The notes under the pieces were generated by a model that was not told the origin of the DNA, ran no database searches, and was given only the letters and a program-made list of their open reading frames with translations. A stretch of DNA of 9,586 nt from Candidatus Atribacteria bacterium. GTDB taxonomy: Bacteria > Atribacterota > Atribacteria > Atribacterales > Atribacteraceae. The stretch spans positions 1 through 9,586 of the forward strand of contig JAPLGF010000292.1 of assembly GCA_026390275.1 (NCBI GenBank), written 5' to 3'. The translations under genes and the position numbers were made by a program. This document shows, one piece after another, positions 1 through 5,816 of this stretch; position 1 is the first letter of the stretch, and each line of letters begins with the position of its first letter.

Positions 1-145
1 CGCCCGCGCCGGGCACCAGGCGCGCGTCCGCCAGCATGGCCGCAAACTGCAGCCGCACGTCGGCCAGAGCTTGGAGCGCTTGCGGGTTCAAACAGCGGGA
101 CCGCGCGTGCGCCCGCGCGGCCCCCGCGCCCCTCGCGCGCCCTGG
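1..145. other. Very GC-rich edge segment, probably foreign (chimeric join)
   Basis: This stretch is dominated by G and C, whereas the rest of the window has moderate composition. The change is abrupt at about 141-146, inside the VWA reading frame. One minus-strand frame crossing 35-37 reads LNPQALQALADVRLQFAA followed by MLADARLVPGAG, which resembles the segment near the C-terminus of eukaryotic DExH-box RNA helicases from GC-rich genomes such as green algae. That family reading is from memory and weak. The segment is best treated as an assembly or library chimera until read support is seen. A genuine GC-rich insertion is the alternative. Confidence 0.5.
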
Positions 146-657
146 ATGGTTTCCTTCAGAGCTTTCGCTAAAGCGACCGGATCACCATCGCATGTTTCTT
201 TCCCATCACTGATCAAAACGATCATCTTTTTCCCCACGATATCACCAGGGAAATCATCGCCCGCCATTTGGAGCGAAGAGGCAATGGGGGTATAACCAGA
301 AGCCTTAAGGGGTTGAATGTGGTCTTTGAAAAGTGCGAAATCCGGAGAACCAAACGGTATTACCAGCTCGGAATCGCGGCAGGAAACGGTCTTATCTTTC
401 TCTTTATCTCCAGTTTTCGCTCCATAAACCCGCAGGGCAACCTGGAGATCAGAAGTATCCTGACTCTGTTCAATGAGAGTGAGAAGAACGGATTTGGCCG
501 CTTCCATTTTTGTCATTCCATCGGGAAGCTTGGCTTTCATGCTGCTGGAAGCATCGAGGATGTATTCAATAAAGGTGGGATTTTGGGCCGATAGAAGCGG
601 TGCGAAACCAATGAGAAAACAGAAGAGGACAATAACGAAGATCATTTTCCTTCTCAT
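88..657 (-). CDS. Secreted VWA-domain protein, 3' end lost at the join
   Basis: This is a von Willebrand factor A domain protein that is exported and probably metal-dependent in ligand binding. The start at 657 is chosen because AAGGAGGG lies seven bases upstream; an upstream in-frame Met at 759 has no such site and falls inside a terminator hairpin. Residues 1-24 form a signal peptide (basic MRRK, hydrophobic core, likely cut after LLSA). The MIDAS metal site is complete: DASSS at 35-39, Thr123 in GYTPIASSL, and Asp151 in LISDGKETC. Cys93 and Cys156 sit where this VWA subgroup commonly has a pair. Native sequence runs to about residue 172; the last 17 residues (GARGARGPRGR and on) are translated from the GC-rich edge segment and are almost certainly artefactual. 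The final strand and helix of the VWA fold and anything beyond are missing. The partner and role are unknown. Confidence 0.85.
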   Translation of the reverse strand: MRRKMIFVIVLFCFLIGFAPLLSAQNPTFIEYILDASSSMKAKLPDGMTKMEAAKSVLLTLIEQSQDTSDLQVALRVYGAKTGDKEKDKTVSCRDSELVIPFGSPDFALFKDHIQPLKASGYTPIASSLQMAGDDFPGDIVGKKMIVLISDGKETCDGDPVALAKALKETIQGARGARGPRGRTRGPAV

Positions 658-736
658 GAAGAACCCTCCTTCTTTATCTGATTTTTGATCGAATTCTCTG
701 TAACCGACTGAGAGAGAAAAAAGGGTTAAAGAGAAC

Positions 737-765
737 GGGAGATGTGCTTCTCGGCACAATCTCCC
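737..765 (-). terminator. Stem-loop terminator after the SSB-like gene
   Basis: GGGAGAT+GTGC pairs with GCAC+ATCTCCC (11 bp with one bulged base at 758) around a six-base loop. It begins 19 bases beyond the stop of the SSB-like gene. Read on the minus strand, the stem is followed by GTTCTCTTT and, a little later, a run of six T. The T tract is not immediate, so termination may be partial. The hairpin separates the SSB-like gene from the VWA gene and implies a separate VWA promoter in 658-736, where I see no convincing -35/-10 pair. Confidence 0.55.
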
Positions 766-783
766 TCTCCCCTTCTTTCTCTC

Positions 784-1107
784 TCAGTCCACACGATAGA
801 CTTGAAAGGCATTTATCCTGGTACTGTATTGTTTTTTTCCATCTTTTTCGAAGGATTCCCAGTCTAACTCTCCCTCTACTATGATCTCTTCTCCTACTTT
901 CCAGGTGGGGACCTTATCTAGGAGCTTTTCCGCCAGTGTTCCTGCTATTTTTACTGTCATATAGACATTACCAGCCTTGGTATCTCCTTTCAAAAAAAGT
1001 TTAATAATGGAATTTTTCGGTTCCTCGGTCCCTTTGAAAACCCGTGGTTCTTTGCTTATCTCGCCCTGAAACCGTACCTTATTTTCTCTCTTCTGTCCCT
1101 CAGTCAT
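784..1107 (-). CDS. SSB-like single-domain OB-fold protein
   Basis: This 107-residue protein resembles the OB fold of bacterial single-stranded-DNA-binding proteins. It opens with a strand containing VRFQGEISKEPRVF, has a central VYMTVKIAGTLAEKL segment in place of the usual F..V.....AE motif, then WKVGEEIIVEGELDWESFEKDGKKQYST, which matches the SSB pattern 'kG..v.VeG.l....y..k.G......', and ends with INAFQVYRVD. It stops directly after the fold, with no flexible linker and no acidic DDDIPF-type tip, so it lacks the tail that normally recruits repair and replication partners. AGGGAGGG six bases upstream supports the start. It is flanked by a candidate promoter and a terminator, so it is probably monocistronic. 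It could be a second, specialised SSB or a PriB-like or other OB-fold protein. Confidence 0.7.
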   Translation of the reverse strand: MTEGQKRENKVRFQGEISKEPRVFKGTEEPKNSIIKLFLKGDTKAGNVYMTVKIAGTLAEKLLDKVPTWKVGEEIIVEGELDWESFEKDGKKQYSTRINAFQVYRVD

Positions 1108-1163
1108 CGCTATCCCTCCCTGGTTTATACTTGGTGTTTACAGTATTAATGGGGTGTATGAAT

Positions 1164-1191
1164 ATAATAGTTGGTACTCTATCACACTTAA
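1164..1191 (-). promoter_or_regulatory. Candidate promoter of the SSB-like gene
   Basis: On the minus strand TTAAGT (1186-1191) and TATTAT (1164-1169) are separated by 16 bases, giving a 5' leader of about 50 bases before the ATG at 1107. The -35 match is poor and the region is generally AT-rich, so this is only the best candidate seen. Confidence 0.3.
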
Positions 1192-1324
1192 TGAATAAAA
1201 CAAAGTTTTGTACGCTGTTTCACTCCCCGGAAGTGAATGGTGCGTTGATTTCTTCGTTCTAAGAAAGAATAGGAAGCGAAGAATGACGTTACCAATGCTA
1301 ACCTTATACCCCTTGAGGATAATA
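1192..1324 (-). other. Intergenic stretch after the isomerase gene, weak hairpins
   Basis: Two inverted repeats follow the isomerase stop: TTCTTCG/CGAAGAA (1250-1256 with 1277-1283) and TTCACT/AGTGAA (1219-1224 with 1232-1237, seven-base loop). Neither is GC-rich or followed at once by a T run on the minus strand. They may together slow or end transcription of the sugar operon, but a classical terminator is not evident. No gene is seen here. Confidence 0.3.
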
Positions 1325-2299
1325 TTATTTAAGACTCATGCTCCGGACATACTCGAGTGCAGCCAATGCATCATTCTTTTGTTGCCACTGAGCGATTTTT
1401 TCCGGTTCCAGAATTTGGGCGATTTTATGCAGTGAATTGAACATCCGTAAGCTTTCCTCAATGACCTTGATACCATCCTCGCGGTAGGGATAGGTATCGA
1501 GCGTCCACCAACCACTGAATTTCTCCTGTTTCATCCAGTACAAAAGCTCGACAAATTCCCAGGTGTGTACCGTTCCCATTACCAGGTCATCATCGGCATA
1601 GCGGTAACAATCATTGAGGTGGAAGGCATGCAATGCCTTTCGACGAAGGGCAATAGTCGCCATCTCAGCTAAATTTTCATAGGCCATCAACGAATGACCG
1701 GTATCGATGACCACTCCCATATTCGGTAAACCGGCATCCATGATGGCGTAGAGAGCGGTACCCATGTTTCCGATATGGCTGTGAGTCCGGGGTTCACGTA
1801 TTTTGTATTCGATGCTCACATTCACATCTAAACGGTAGCTGGCGATTTCGTGTAAGGAATGGACCAAATTATCCCAGGCTGACCGGTAGTCGATCTGGAA
1901 GAGATAATCATACCCATCTTGCCCTAACCACAGGAGAATACGAAAGGCTCCCAGATCAGCGGCGATATCCATGCAGCGTTGGGAAATTTCGATTGCCCGG
2001 GTACGAATGGTTTTATCGGAAGAAGCCAACGATCCGAATTTCCAGGATTGGTCACCAAAAATATCCACCTGCACACAAGAGGTTTTTAAACCCACCTCCG
2101 TCATGATCTCTTTTACTTTTTCCGGTTCAGTAAATTGAACGGGATATAAAAATTCCAGTCCATCAAGCCCGGAAATCTTCCCAGCGGAGAGAATAGCTTC
2201 TTCCAGGCTCACCTCCTGGTTATACCCGGCGGTGACAAAACGGTCACACCGTTTGATAAAAGGGCTTAAATTCGTCGATATTCTACATGAATCAATCAT
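1325..2299 (-). CDS. Xylose-isomerase-like TIM-barrel sugar isomerase/epimerase
   Basis: A 324-residue member of the AP-endonuclease-2 / xylose-isomerase-like TIM-barrel superfamily (PF01261 type). The core follows the xylose isomerase layout: LWLGQDGYDYLFQIDYRSAWDNL at 123-145 (compare WGGREGY...D), SIEYKIREPRTH at 162-173 with the E-x-K-x-x-E-P motif, VVIDTGHS at 197-203, HAFHLND at 224-230, and TLDTYPYRED at 266-275. Expected divalent-metal ligands are Glu164, Asp199, His227 and Asp268, with His202 nearby; assignment is by family pattern. It presumably interconverts an aldose and ketose, or epimerises the sugar delivered by the ABC importer just upstream; the true substrate is unknown. The ATG lies three bases after the stop of an epimerase remnant and its SD is poor (GGGGAG, 11 bases away), so translation may depend on ribosomes arriving from upstream. 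It is the last gene of the operon. Confidence 0.85.
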   Translation of the reverse strand: MIDSCRISTNLSPFIKRCDRFVTAGYNQEVSLEEAILSAGKISGLDGLEFLYPVQFTEPEKVKEIMTEVGLKTSCVQVDIFGDQSWKFGSLASSDKTIRTRAIEISQRCMDIAADLGAFRILLWLGQDGYDYLFQIDYRSAWDNLVHSLHEIASYRLDVNVSIEYKIREPRTHSHIGNMGTALYAIMDAGLPNMGVVIDTGHSLMAYENLAEMATIALRRKALHAFHLNDCYRYADDDLVMGTVHTWEFVELLYWMKQEKFSGWWTLDTYPYREDGIKVIEESLRMFNSLHKIAQILEPEKIAQWQQKNDALAALEYVRSMSLK

Positions 2300-2302
2300 G
2301 GT

Positions 2303-2471
2303 TCATCTCTCTCCCCTTTCGGATCGTAATTCGAATTCTTTCTTTTTAATGAAATCCAGTCCTTGTCTGGACAGGGTGTCGGCATCGGGTGCGGTGTTGA
2401 CGAAAAAATTTTCGTAGCGGTTTAACGGTTCCAGTCCCAGGGCAGCATCGTCCATGCAGCTCACATCATGG
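2303..2471 (-). pseudogene. Remnant of a tagatose/psicose 3-epimerase-like gene
   Basis: Between the ATPase stop and the isomerase start lies an open stretch encoding DDAALGLEPLNRYENFFVNT followed by APDADTLSRQ (2363-2452). E-P-L-N-R-Y/F-E-x-x-F-x-N-T-A is the hallmark around the metal-binding glutamate of D-tagatose/D-psicose 3-epimerase and hydroxypyruvate-isomerase-like TIM barrels. Such enzymes are 260-300 residues; here only about 30-50 recognisable residues survive, with no N-terminal half and no downstream D-x-x-H or final Glu motif. The frame opens at a Met at 2500 inside the 3' end of the ATPase gene, without a good SD, and ends in TGA three bases before the isomerase ATG. The simplest reading is an internally deleted paralogue whose scrap is still translated or merely open. 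A recent small ORF of chance origin is unlikely given the motif. Confidence 0.5.
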
Positions 2472-3299
2472 TTATCTGATGGAATTTGTTTCCACCCCAT
2501 TTCCCTGTTTTCCCAATATCATCAACCTCACTATCTCATCGACGGATACTTCTTTGATGCGAAAATCACCCACTTTCTCACCAGTCTTGTGTACCATCAC
2601 CCGATGACAGATGGAAAAAATGTCCTGCATGCGATGGCTGATGTAGATGGCTGAGATTCCTTTCTGAGGAAGGCTCTGAGCAATTTCCAGCAATCGGGAA
2701 GCCTGTTTGACTCCCAAACTGGCCGTTGGCTCATCCATAATGACAATTCTGGCATTAAATCCCAAAGCGCGTGCGATGGCTACTGATTGCTGCTGACCAC
2801 CGGACAACTCCCCGGCTCTTTTTTTGCATGAACCAATACTAACTTTCTGTTCTTCTAAAATCTTTCGTGATCGGTCAGCCATCTGCTTTTTATCCAGGAC
2901 ACTGAAAGTTCTCCCTATGATTTCACGTACAATTTCCCTGGCCATAAAAACATTGCCCGCAATCCACATATTTTTACAGAGAGCGAAATCCTGGTAGACC
3001 ATTTCGATGCCCATGCTCCTGGCATCCCGGGGAGACTTGAAAGATTCTGGTCTATCCTCAATAAAAATCTGACCGGTATCCGGCCTGAGGACTCCGGCTA
3101 AAATTTTCATGAGTGTTGACTTTCCGGCAGCATTGTCACCGACTAATCCCAAAATTTCTGCGTGATACAGTTCGAGATCCACATTCTTCAAAGCCTGAAC
3201 TGCTCCGAAATTCTTGGAAATATTCACCATTCGTAAAATCGGTTGAAGTGGTTGTGGTTGATGATCCGGTATGTCAATTCGGATATCCATAGCGATCAA
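2472..3299 (-). CDS. Sugar ABC importer ATPase, single nucleotide-binding domain
   Basis: This is the cytoplasmic ATPase of a CUT2-type (ribose/fructose family) sugar importer. In order it shows Walker A GDNAAGKS at 54-61, Q-loop Gln103 in VYQDFAL, the signature LSGGQ at 165-169, Walker B RIVIMDE at 184-190, and the switch histidine at 222 in YISHR. At 275 residues it has one nucleotide-binding domain, like FrcA, rather than the ~500-residue two-domain RbsA/XylG form, so it should act as a homodimer. The start is a TTG at 3297-3299 whose last two bases are also the first two of the permease stop (TTGA overlap). GGAGG sits six to seven bases upstream of that TTG, whereas the next Met (3288-3290) would be about 15 bases away. 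Overlap and spacing imply translational coupling to the permease. Confidence 0.92.
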   Translation of the reverse strand: MIAMDIRIDIPDHQPQPLQPILRMVNISKNFGAVQALKNVDLELYHAEILGLVGDNAAGKSTLMKILAGVLRPDTGQIFIEDRPESFKSPRDARSMGIEMVYQDFALCKNMWIAGNVFMAREIVREIIGRTFSVLDKKQMADRSRKILEEQKVSIGSCKKRAGELSGGQQQSVAIARALGFNARIVIMDEPTASLGVKQASRLLEIAQSLPQKGISAIYISHRMQDIFSICHRVMVHKTGEKVGDFRIKEVSVDEIVRLMILGKQGNGVETNSIR

Positions 3300-4321
3300 T
3301 ATTTACCTCCACTCGCTGACTTTTGCGTAGTATGCCACACGATAGCCAGGATCAGAAGAATACCGGTGACGATCCACTGGAAATAGGCAGATATTTTCAG
3401 AAGCGTGAGACCATTGTTTAAGATCCCCAGAAATAGTGCTCCCAGGAGAATACCAAGCATATTACCCACTCCGCCCGATAATTCTGTCCCTCCCAGAACA
3501 GCAGCCGTGGCAGCTGTTAAAAAGAAGTCCATCCCTGCTGCTGCCGGCTGTGCCGATCCCAACCGAGCAGTCATAACCACCCCGGTGAGGGCGGCGAAAA
3601 AACCAGAAATCCCATAGGTGATCAATTTTACCCGGCTTACATTCACTCCCGTCACTCGCGCCGCGTTTTCATTGCCTCCAATGGAATAGATGTGCTGTCC
3701 TAAAACGGTATTATTAAGAAAAAAATGGGCCAGGATAAACATCGCAATCATAATGATGACAGGTACTGGCAAAGGCCCAATGTACCCCTGCCCGATATAA
3801 AGAAAATTTGAGGTTAATCCTTCATAGATGGGATAACCCTGGGTAAATTCAAAGGTAATTCCCTGAGAAATGAACATCATGGCCAGGGTAGCAATAAAGG
3901 GGGGAACTCCCAGATAGGCGATAACCGCACCATTGAGCAACCCAATTCCTAGTCCTAATGCGAGTGATATAACCAGGGAAACAAAAAGGTTCACTTTCAT
4001 GATGGCAAACAGCCCGGCAACCGTCATCCCCACCATGGCAGCAACATTTCCCATGGAAATATCCATCCCGCCGGTAATCACGACAATACCAAAACCAATG
4101 GCCATCAAACTGGTGAGGGAAATTTGACGTAATACATTAATTAAATTATAGGTGGTAAAAAATCCCTCAGTCTTAAAACTTAAAAAGATGGATAGGATAA
4201 TGATCGCTAAACTCAATATCATATTGCCCTGAATTTTGGAAATGATTTTTACTCGTTTCACCAATCTTTCGGGTGGGATGTGACTGTATTCAGGTATTCC
4301 GGTGGTGGTTTTCTCTTTCAT
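3296..4321 (-). CDS. Ribose-type sugar ABC importer permease
   Basis: A 341-residue integral membrane permease of the RbsC/FrcB family (BPD_transp_2). About 8-10 hydrophobic segments are visible, beginning with NMILSLAIIILSIFLSF. Family landmarks include FGIVVITGGMDISMGNVAA (the 'GGIDLSVG' motif), YLGVPPFIATLA, GGNENAARVTGVNV (coupling loop contacting the ATPase), and TAAVLGGTELSGGVGNMLGILLGALFLGILNNGL. It carries the substrate across the inner membrane as a homodimer. The start at 4321 (MKEKTTTG) is preferred because AAAGGGG lies about eight bases upstream; the in-frame Met at 4363 has no SD. The gene lies between the binding protein, from which it is separated by a hairpin and a possible internal promoter, and the ATPase, with which it overlaps. 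Confidence 0.93.
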   Translation of the reverse strand: MKEKTTTGIPEYSHIPPERLVKRVKIISKIQGNMILSLAIIILSIFLSFKTEGFFTTYNLINVLRQISLTSLMAIGFGIVVITGGMDISMGNVAAMVGMTVAGLFAIMKVNLFVSLVISLALGLGIGLLNGAVIAYLGVPPFIATLAMMFISQGITFEFTQGYPIYEGLTSNFLYIGQGYIGPLPVPVIIMIAMFILAHFFLNNTVLGQHIYSIGGNENAARVTGVNVSRVKLITYGISGFFAALTGVVMTARLGSAQPAAAGMDFFLTAATAAVLGGTELSGGVGNMLGILLGALFLGILNNGLTLLKISAYFQWIVTGILLILAIVWHTTQKSASGGKY

Positions 4322-4398
4322 TGTGTTCCCCTTTCCCCAATAGAACCCGAAAATATCAACCATTGTGACAGATAAGAAGGAGAACCGCTTTTGTTCTG

Positions 4399-4428
4399 AT
4401 TGTACAATATGTCCTTTTCTGCACTCAA
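4399..4428 (-). promoter_or_regulatory. Possible internal promoter before the permease
   Basis: On the minus strand TTGAGT (4423-4428) and TACAAT (4399-4404) are spaced by 18 bases, about 78 bases before the permease ATG. The -10 lies within the perfect 10-bp palindrome ATTGTACAAT (4399-4408), which could be an operator core or chance in AT-rich DNA. If active, it would allow expression of the permease, ATPase and isomerase independently of the main promoter. Confidence 0.3.
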
Positions 4429-4529
4429 AAAATAACGATTCAAAAAAAACGAAGATAAAAAATGGAGGTTACAAATGAAAACAGATGAGAAAAAAAGGGA
4501 ATGAAACCGACCTGACTCTATAGAAAATG

Positions 4530-4579
4530 ACCGGATACCGGCAATGAGAGAGACAATTACATTGGAATCGGTATCCGGT
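4530..4579 (-). terminator. Intercistronic hairpin / partial terminator after the binding-protein gene
   Basis: ACCGGATACCG pairs perfectly with CGGTATCCGGT (4569-4579 with 4530-4540, 11 bp). A further four pairs (4542-4545 with 4561-4564) are possible inside the loop. It begins about 20 bases after the binding-protein stop and is followed on the minus strand by CATTTTC, a weak T run. In importers of this type a hairpin here commonly protects the upstream mRNA or terminates part of the transcripts, so that binding protein is made in excess over permease. That role is inferred. Confidence 0.55.
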
Positions 4580-4599
4580 GAGGTGATATGATGCTTTTT

Positions 4600-5526
4600 T
4601 TATTTCTTAAAATCCTTCAGGTTATCGAAGGTAACGAGCACCACCGGTACTTCGGTGAAGCTCTCCACCTTTTCACCCTTCACCACTTTGACTGCCGTCT
4701 CCACGGCCAATGCCCCCATCTGATAGGGTTGCTGGGCAACGGACGCCGCATATCCACTATTTTCCTCTATTGCTGCCAGAGCTTCTCCCGTGGCATCAAC
4801 CCCCACGAAAAAGATCTCTTTATTCCGGCCCAAATCTTTTGCCACTTTCCAGAATGGGAGAGTGAGTACGTCGGCCACGGCAAAAAGAGCATCAAATTGC
4901 TTGTAAGCGGTTAAAATATTTTCCGCTTGTGCCTGGGTATCCGGAGGCAGCTTGCCCACTTCTTCGGCAATAATCTGAATATCAGGAAAGTTCTTTAGTA
5001 CATTTTTCAACCCTTCGACACGTTGACGAGTGGCGGTATGTTGCGGATAACCGATTACGATAATTTTCCCTTTCCCCTTCAAACGATCGGCAATATATTT
5101 ACCGGCGATTTCACCCACAGTGATGTTATTGCTGGCAATAAAGCTGGTCAGTTTCCCCCCCACAACAGCGGTATCGACACCGATAACCGGGATTCCCTGT
5201 TTATTGGCTTCCTCGACCGCCGGTACCAGGGCAGAGGGATCAGCTGGCGGTAAGAGTATGGCATTAACTTTGGCAGCAATAAAAGCTTCGATTTGGGAAA
5301 GTTGCTTGGTCGGAGACTGATGGGATTGGACTACGGTTAATTCAACATTGGGCATCTTGGCTGCAGTTTCTTCCGCTCCTTTTTGAACAACCGCCCAAAA
5401 TTCCTGTCCAATATAGGGTATTGCTAACCCCAAAGCGATTTTTTTCTCTTCAGAGTAAGCATTAAATGAAAAGCAGAAAACAAACAAAAGTGTAGCGGTA
5501 AGAAGAATAAAAAGATTCTTTTTCAT
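4600..5526 (-). CDS. Periplasmic sugar-binding protein (ribose/LacI-fold type)
   Basis: A 308-residue substrate-binding protein of the Peripla_BP_4 (RbsB-like) class that feeds the permease and ATPase downstream. Residues 1-25 form a signal peptide (MKKN, hydrophobic stretch, likely cut after NAYS); there is no obvious lipobox, so it should be a soluble periplasmic protein. The mature part starts KKIALGLAIPYIGQEFWAVVQKGAEE, the family's first strand and ligand-contacting helix. It continues with QLSQIEAFIAAKVNAILLPPADPSAL, GIPVIGVDTAVVGGKLTSFI, IVIGYPQHTATRQRVEGLKN, FDALFAVADVLTLPFWKVAKD and the hinge region FFVGVDATGEALAAI. Aromatic Phe and Trp near the N-terminus and the Arg in TRQRVEG are where this family binds sugars, but the sugar cannot be read from sequence. 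AAGGAGGG six bases upstream is a strong SD. It is the first gene of the operon. Confidence 0.93.
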   Translation of the reverse strand: MKKNLFILLTATLLFVFCFSFNAYSEEKKIALGLAIPYIGQEFWAVVQKGAEETAAKMPNVELTVVQSHQSPTKQLSQIEAFIAAKVNAILLPPADPSALVPAVEEANKQGIPVIGVDTAVVGGKLTSFIASNNITVGEIAGKYIADRLKGKGKIIVIGYPQHTATRQRVEGLKNVLKNFPDIQIIAEEVGKLPPDTQAQAENILTAYKQFDALFAVADVLTLPFWKVAKDLGRNKEIFFVGVDATGEALAAIEENSGYAASVAQQPYQMGALAVETAVKVVKGEKVESFTEVPVVLVTFDNLKDFKK

Positions 5527-5579
5527 GTTTTTCCCTCCTTGAATTGGTTGGATTTGACAAATAGCTCAAATGCCCAGGT

Positions 5580-5597
5580 TTATTCTGTTAAACTCAT
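5580..5597 (-). other. Five-codon leader ORF with perfect SD
   Basis: ATG at 5597 opens a frame of M-S-L-T-E followed by TAA at 5580-5582. It is preceded by AGGAGGTGA (5601-5609), which matches the full anti-SD of 16S rRNA over nine bases at ideal spacing. The ORF ends 53 bases before the binding-protein start. It may be a leader peptide, a ribosome standby site, or the debris of a lost gene start. Confidence 0.4.
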
Positions 5598-5721
5598 CCC
5601 TCACCTCCTCTCCCATCACCTTAATCAGAATGTCAATGAAAAAAGTGAGCGGAAAAATTGAAATAACAAATTTTTAATCATGATCAGACGAGATGATCTT
5701 TGATGTGGAAGGAGTAGATTC

Positions 5722-5749
5722 GTTGTGAAATATAGGTGATGTTGTGAAA
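5722..5749. repeat. Direct repeat GTTGTGAAA x2
   Basis: GTTGTGAAA occurs at 5722-5730 and again at 5741-5749, a 19-base period, and TCACAA (5777-5782), the inverted form of its core, overlaps the promoter spacer. The repeats lie just downstream of the predicted transcription start, so they could be regulator half-sites or features of the leader RNA. Confidence 0.35.
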
Positions 5750-5770
5750 ATGCACTGTCTGAGTTGTTTT

Positions 5771-5799
5771 CTTATATCACAATGGAAAATGTTTGTAAA
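5771..5799 (-). promoter_or_regulatory. Main sigma-70 promoter of the sugar operon
   Basis: On the minus strand TTTACA (5794-5799, five of six to consensus) and TATAAG (5771-5776, five of six) are separated by exactly 17 bases, with TGA directly before the -10 giving an extended -10 (TGnTATAAG). The expected start site near 5764 leaves a leader of about 240 nt before the binding-protein ATG. This is the best promoter in the window. Confidence 0.65.
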
Positions 5800-5800
5800 C

Positions 5801-5816
5801 CGCGAAACGATTGGCG
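5801..5816. promoter_or_regulatory. LacI-family operator-like palindrome upstream of the -35
   Basis: CGCGAAACGATTGGCG is an imperfect 16-bp palindrome, six of eight positions matching between half-sites, with the central CG and the AA-n-CG-n-TT core typical of LacI/PurR-family operators. It abuts the -35 box of the sugar-operon promoter, where a regulator could block or assist polymerase. No regulator gene lies in this window, so the pairing is inferred. Confidence 0.4.

Noticed and set aside
658..759. Extended N-terminus for the VWA protein from a Met at 759
   Set aside because: It has no SD, would start inside the terminator hairpin, and would bury the signal peptide 34 residues in.
4475..4504. 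Plus-strand nine-residue ORF (MKTDEKKRE) with a GGAGG six bases upstream
   Set aside because: It is tiny, lies in A-rich spacer inside a minus-strand operon, and has no promoter or homologous context; the SD is probably chance.
5682..5698. Leader hairpin GATCA/TGATC as a riboswitch or attenuator
   Set aside because: Only five base pairs, AT-rich, with no following T run and no recognisable aptamer consensus.
5722..5782. CRP-type site from TGTGA and TCACA elements
   Set aside because: The two halves are about 29 bases apart instead of six, so they do not form a CRP operator.
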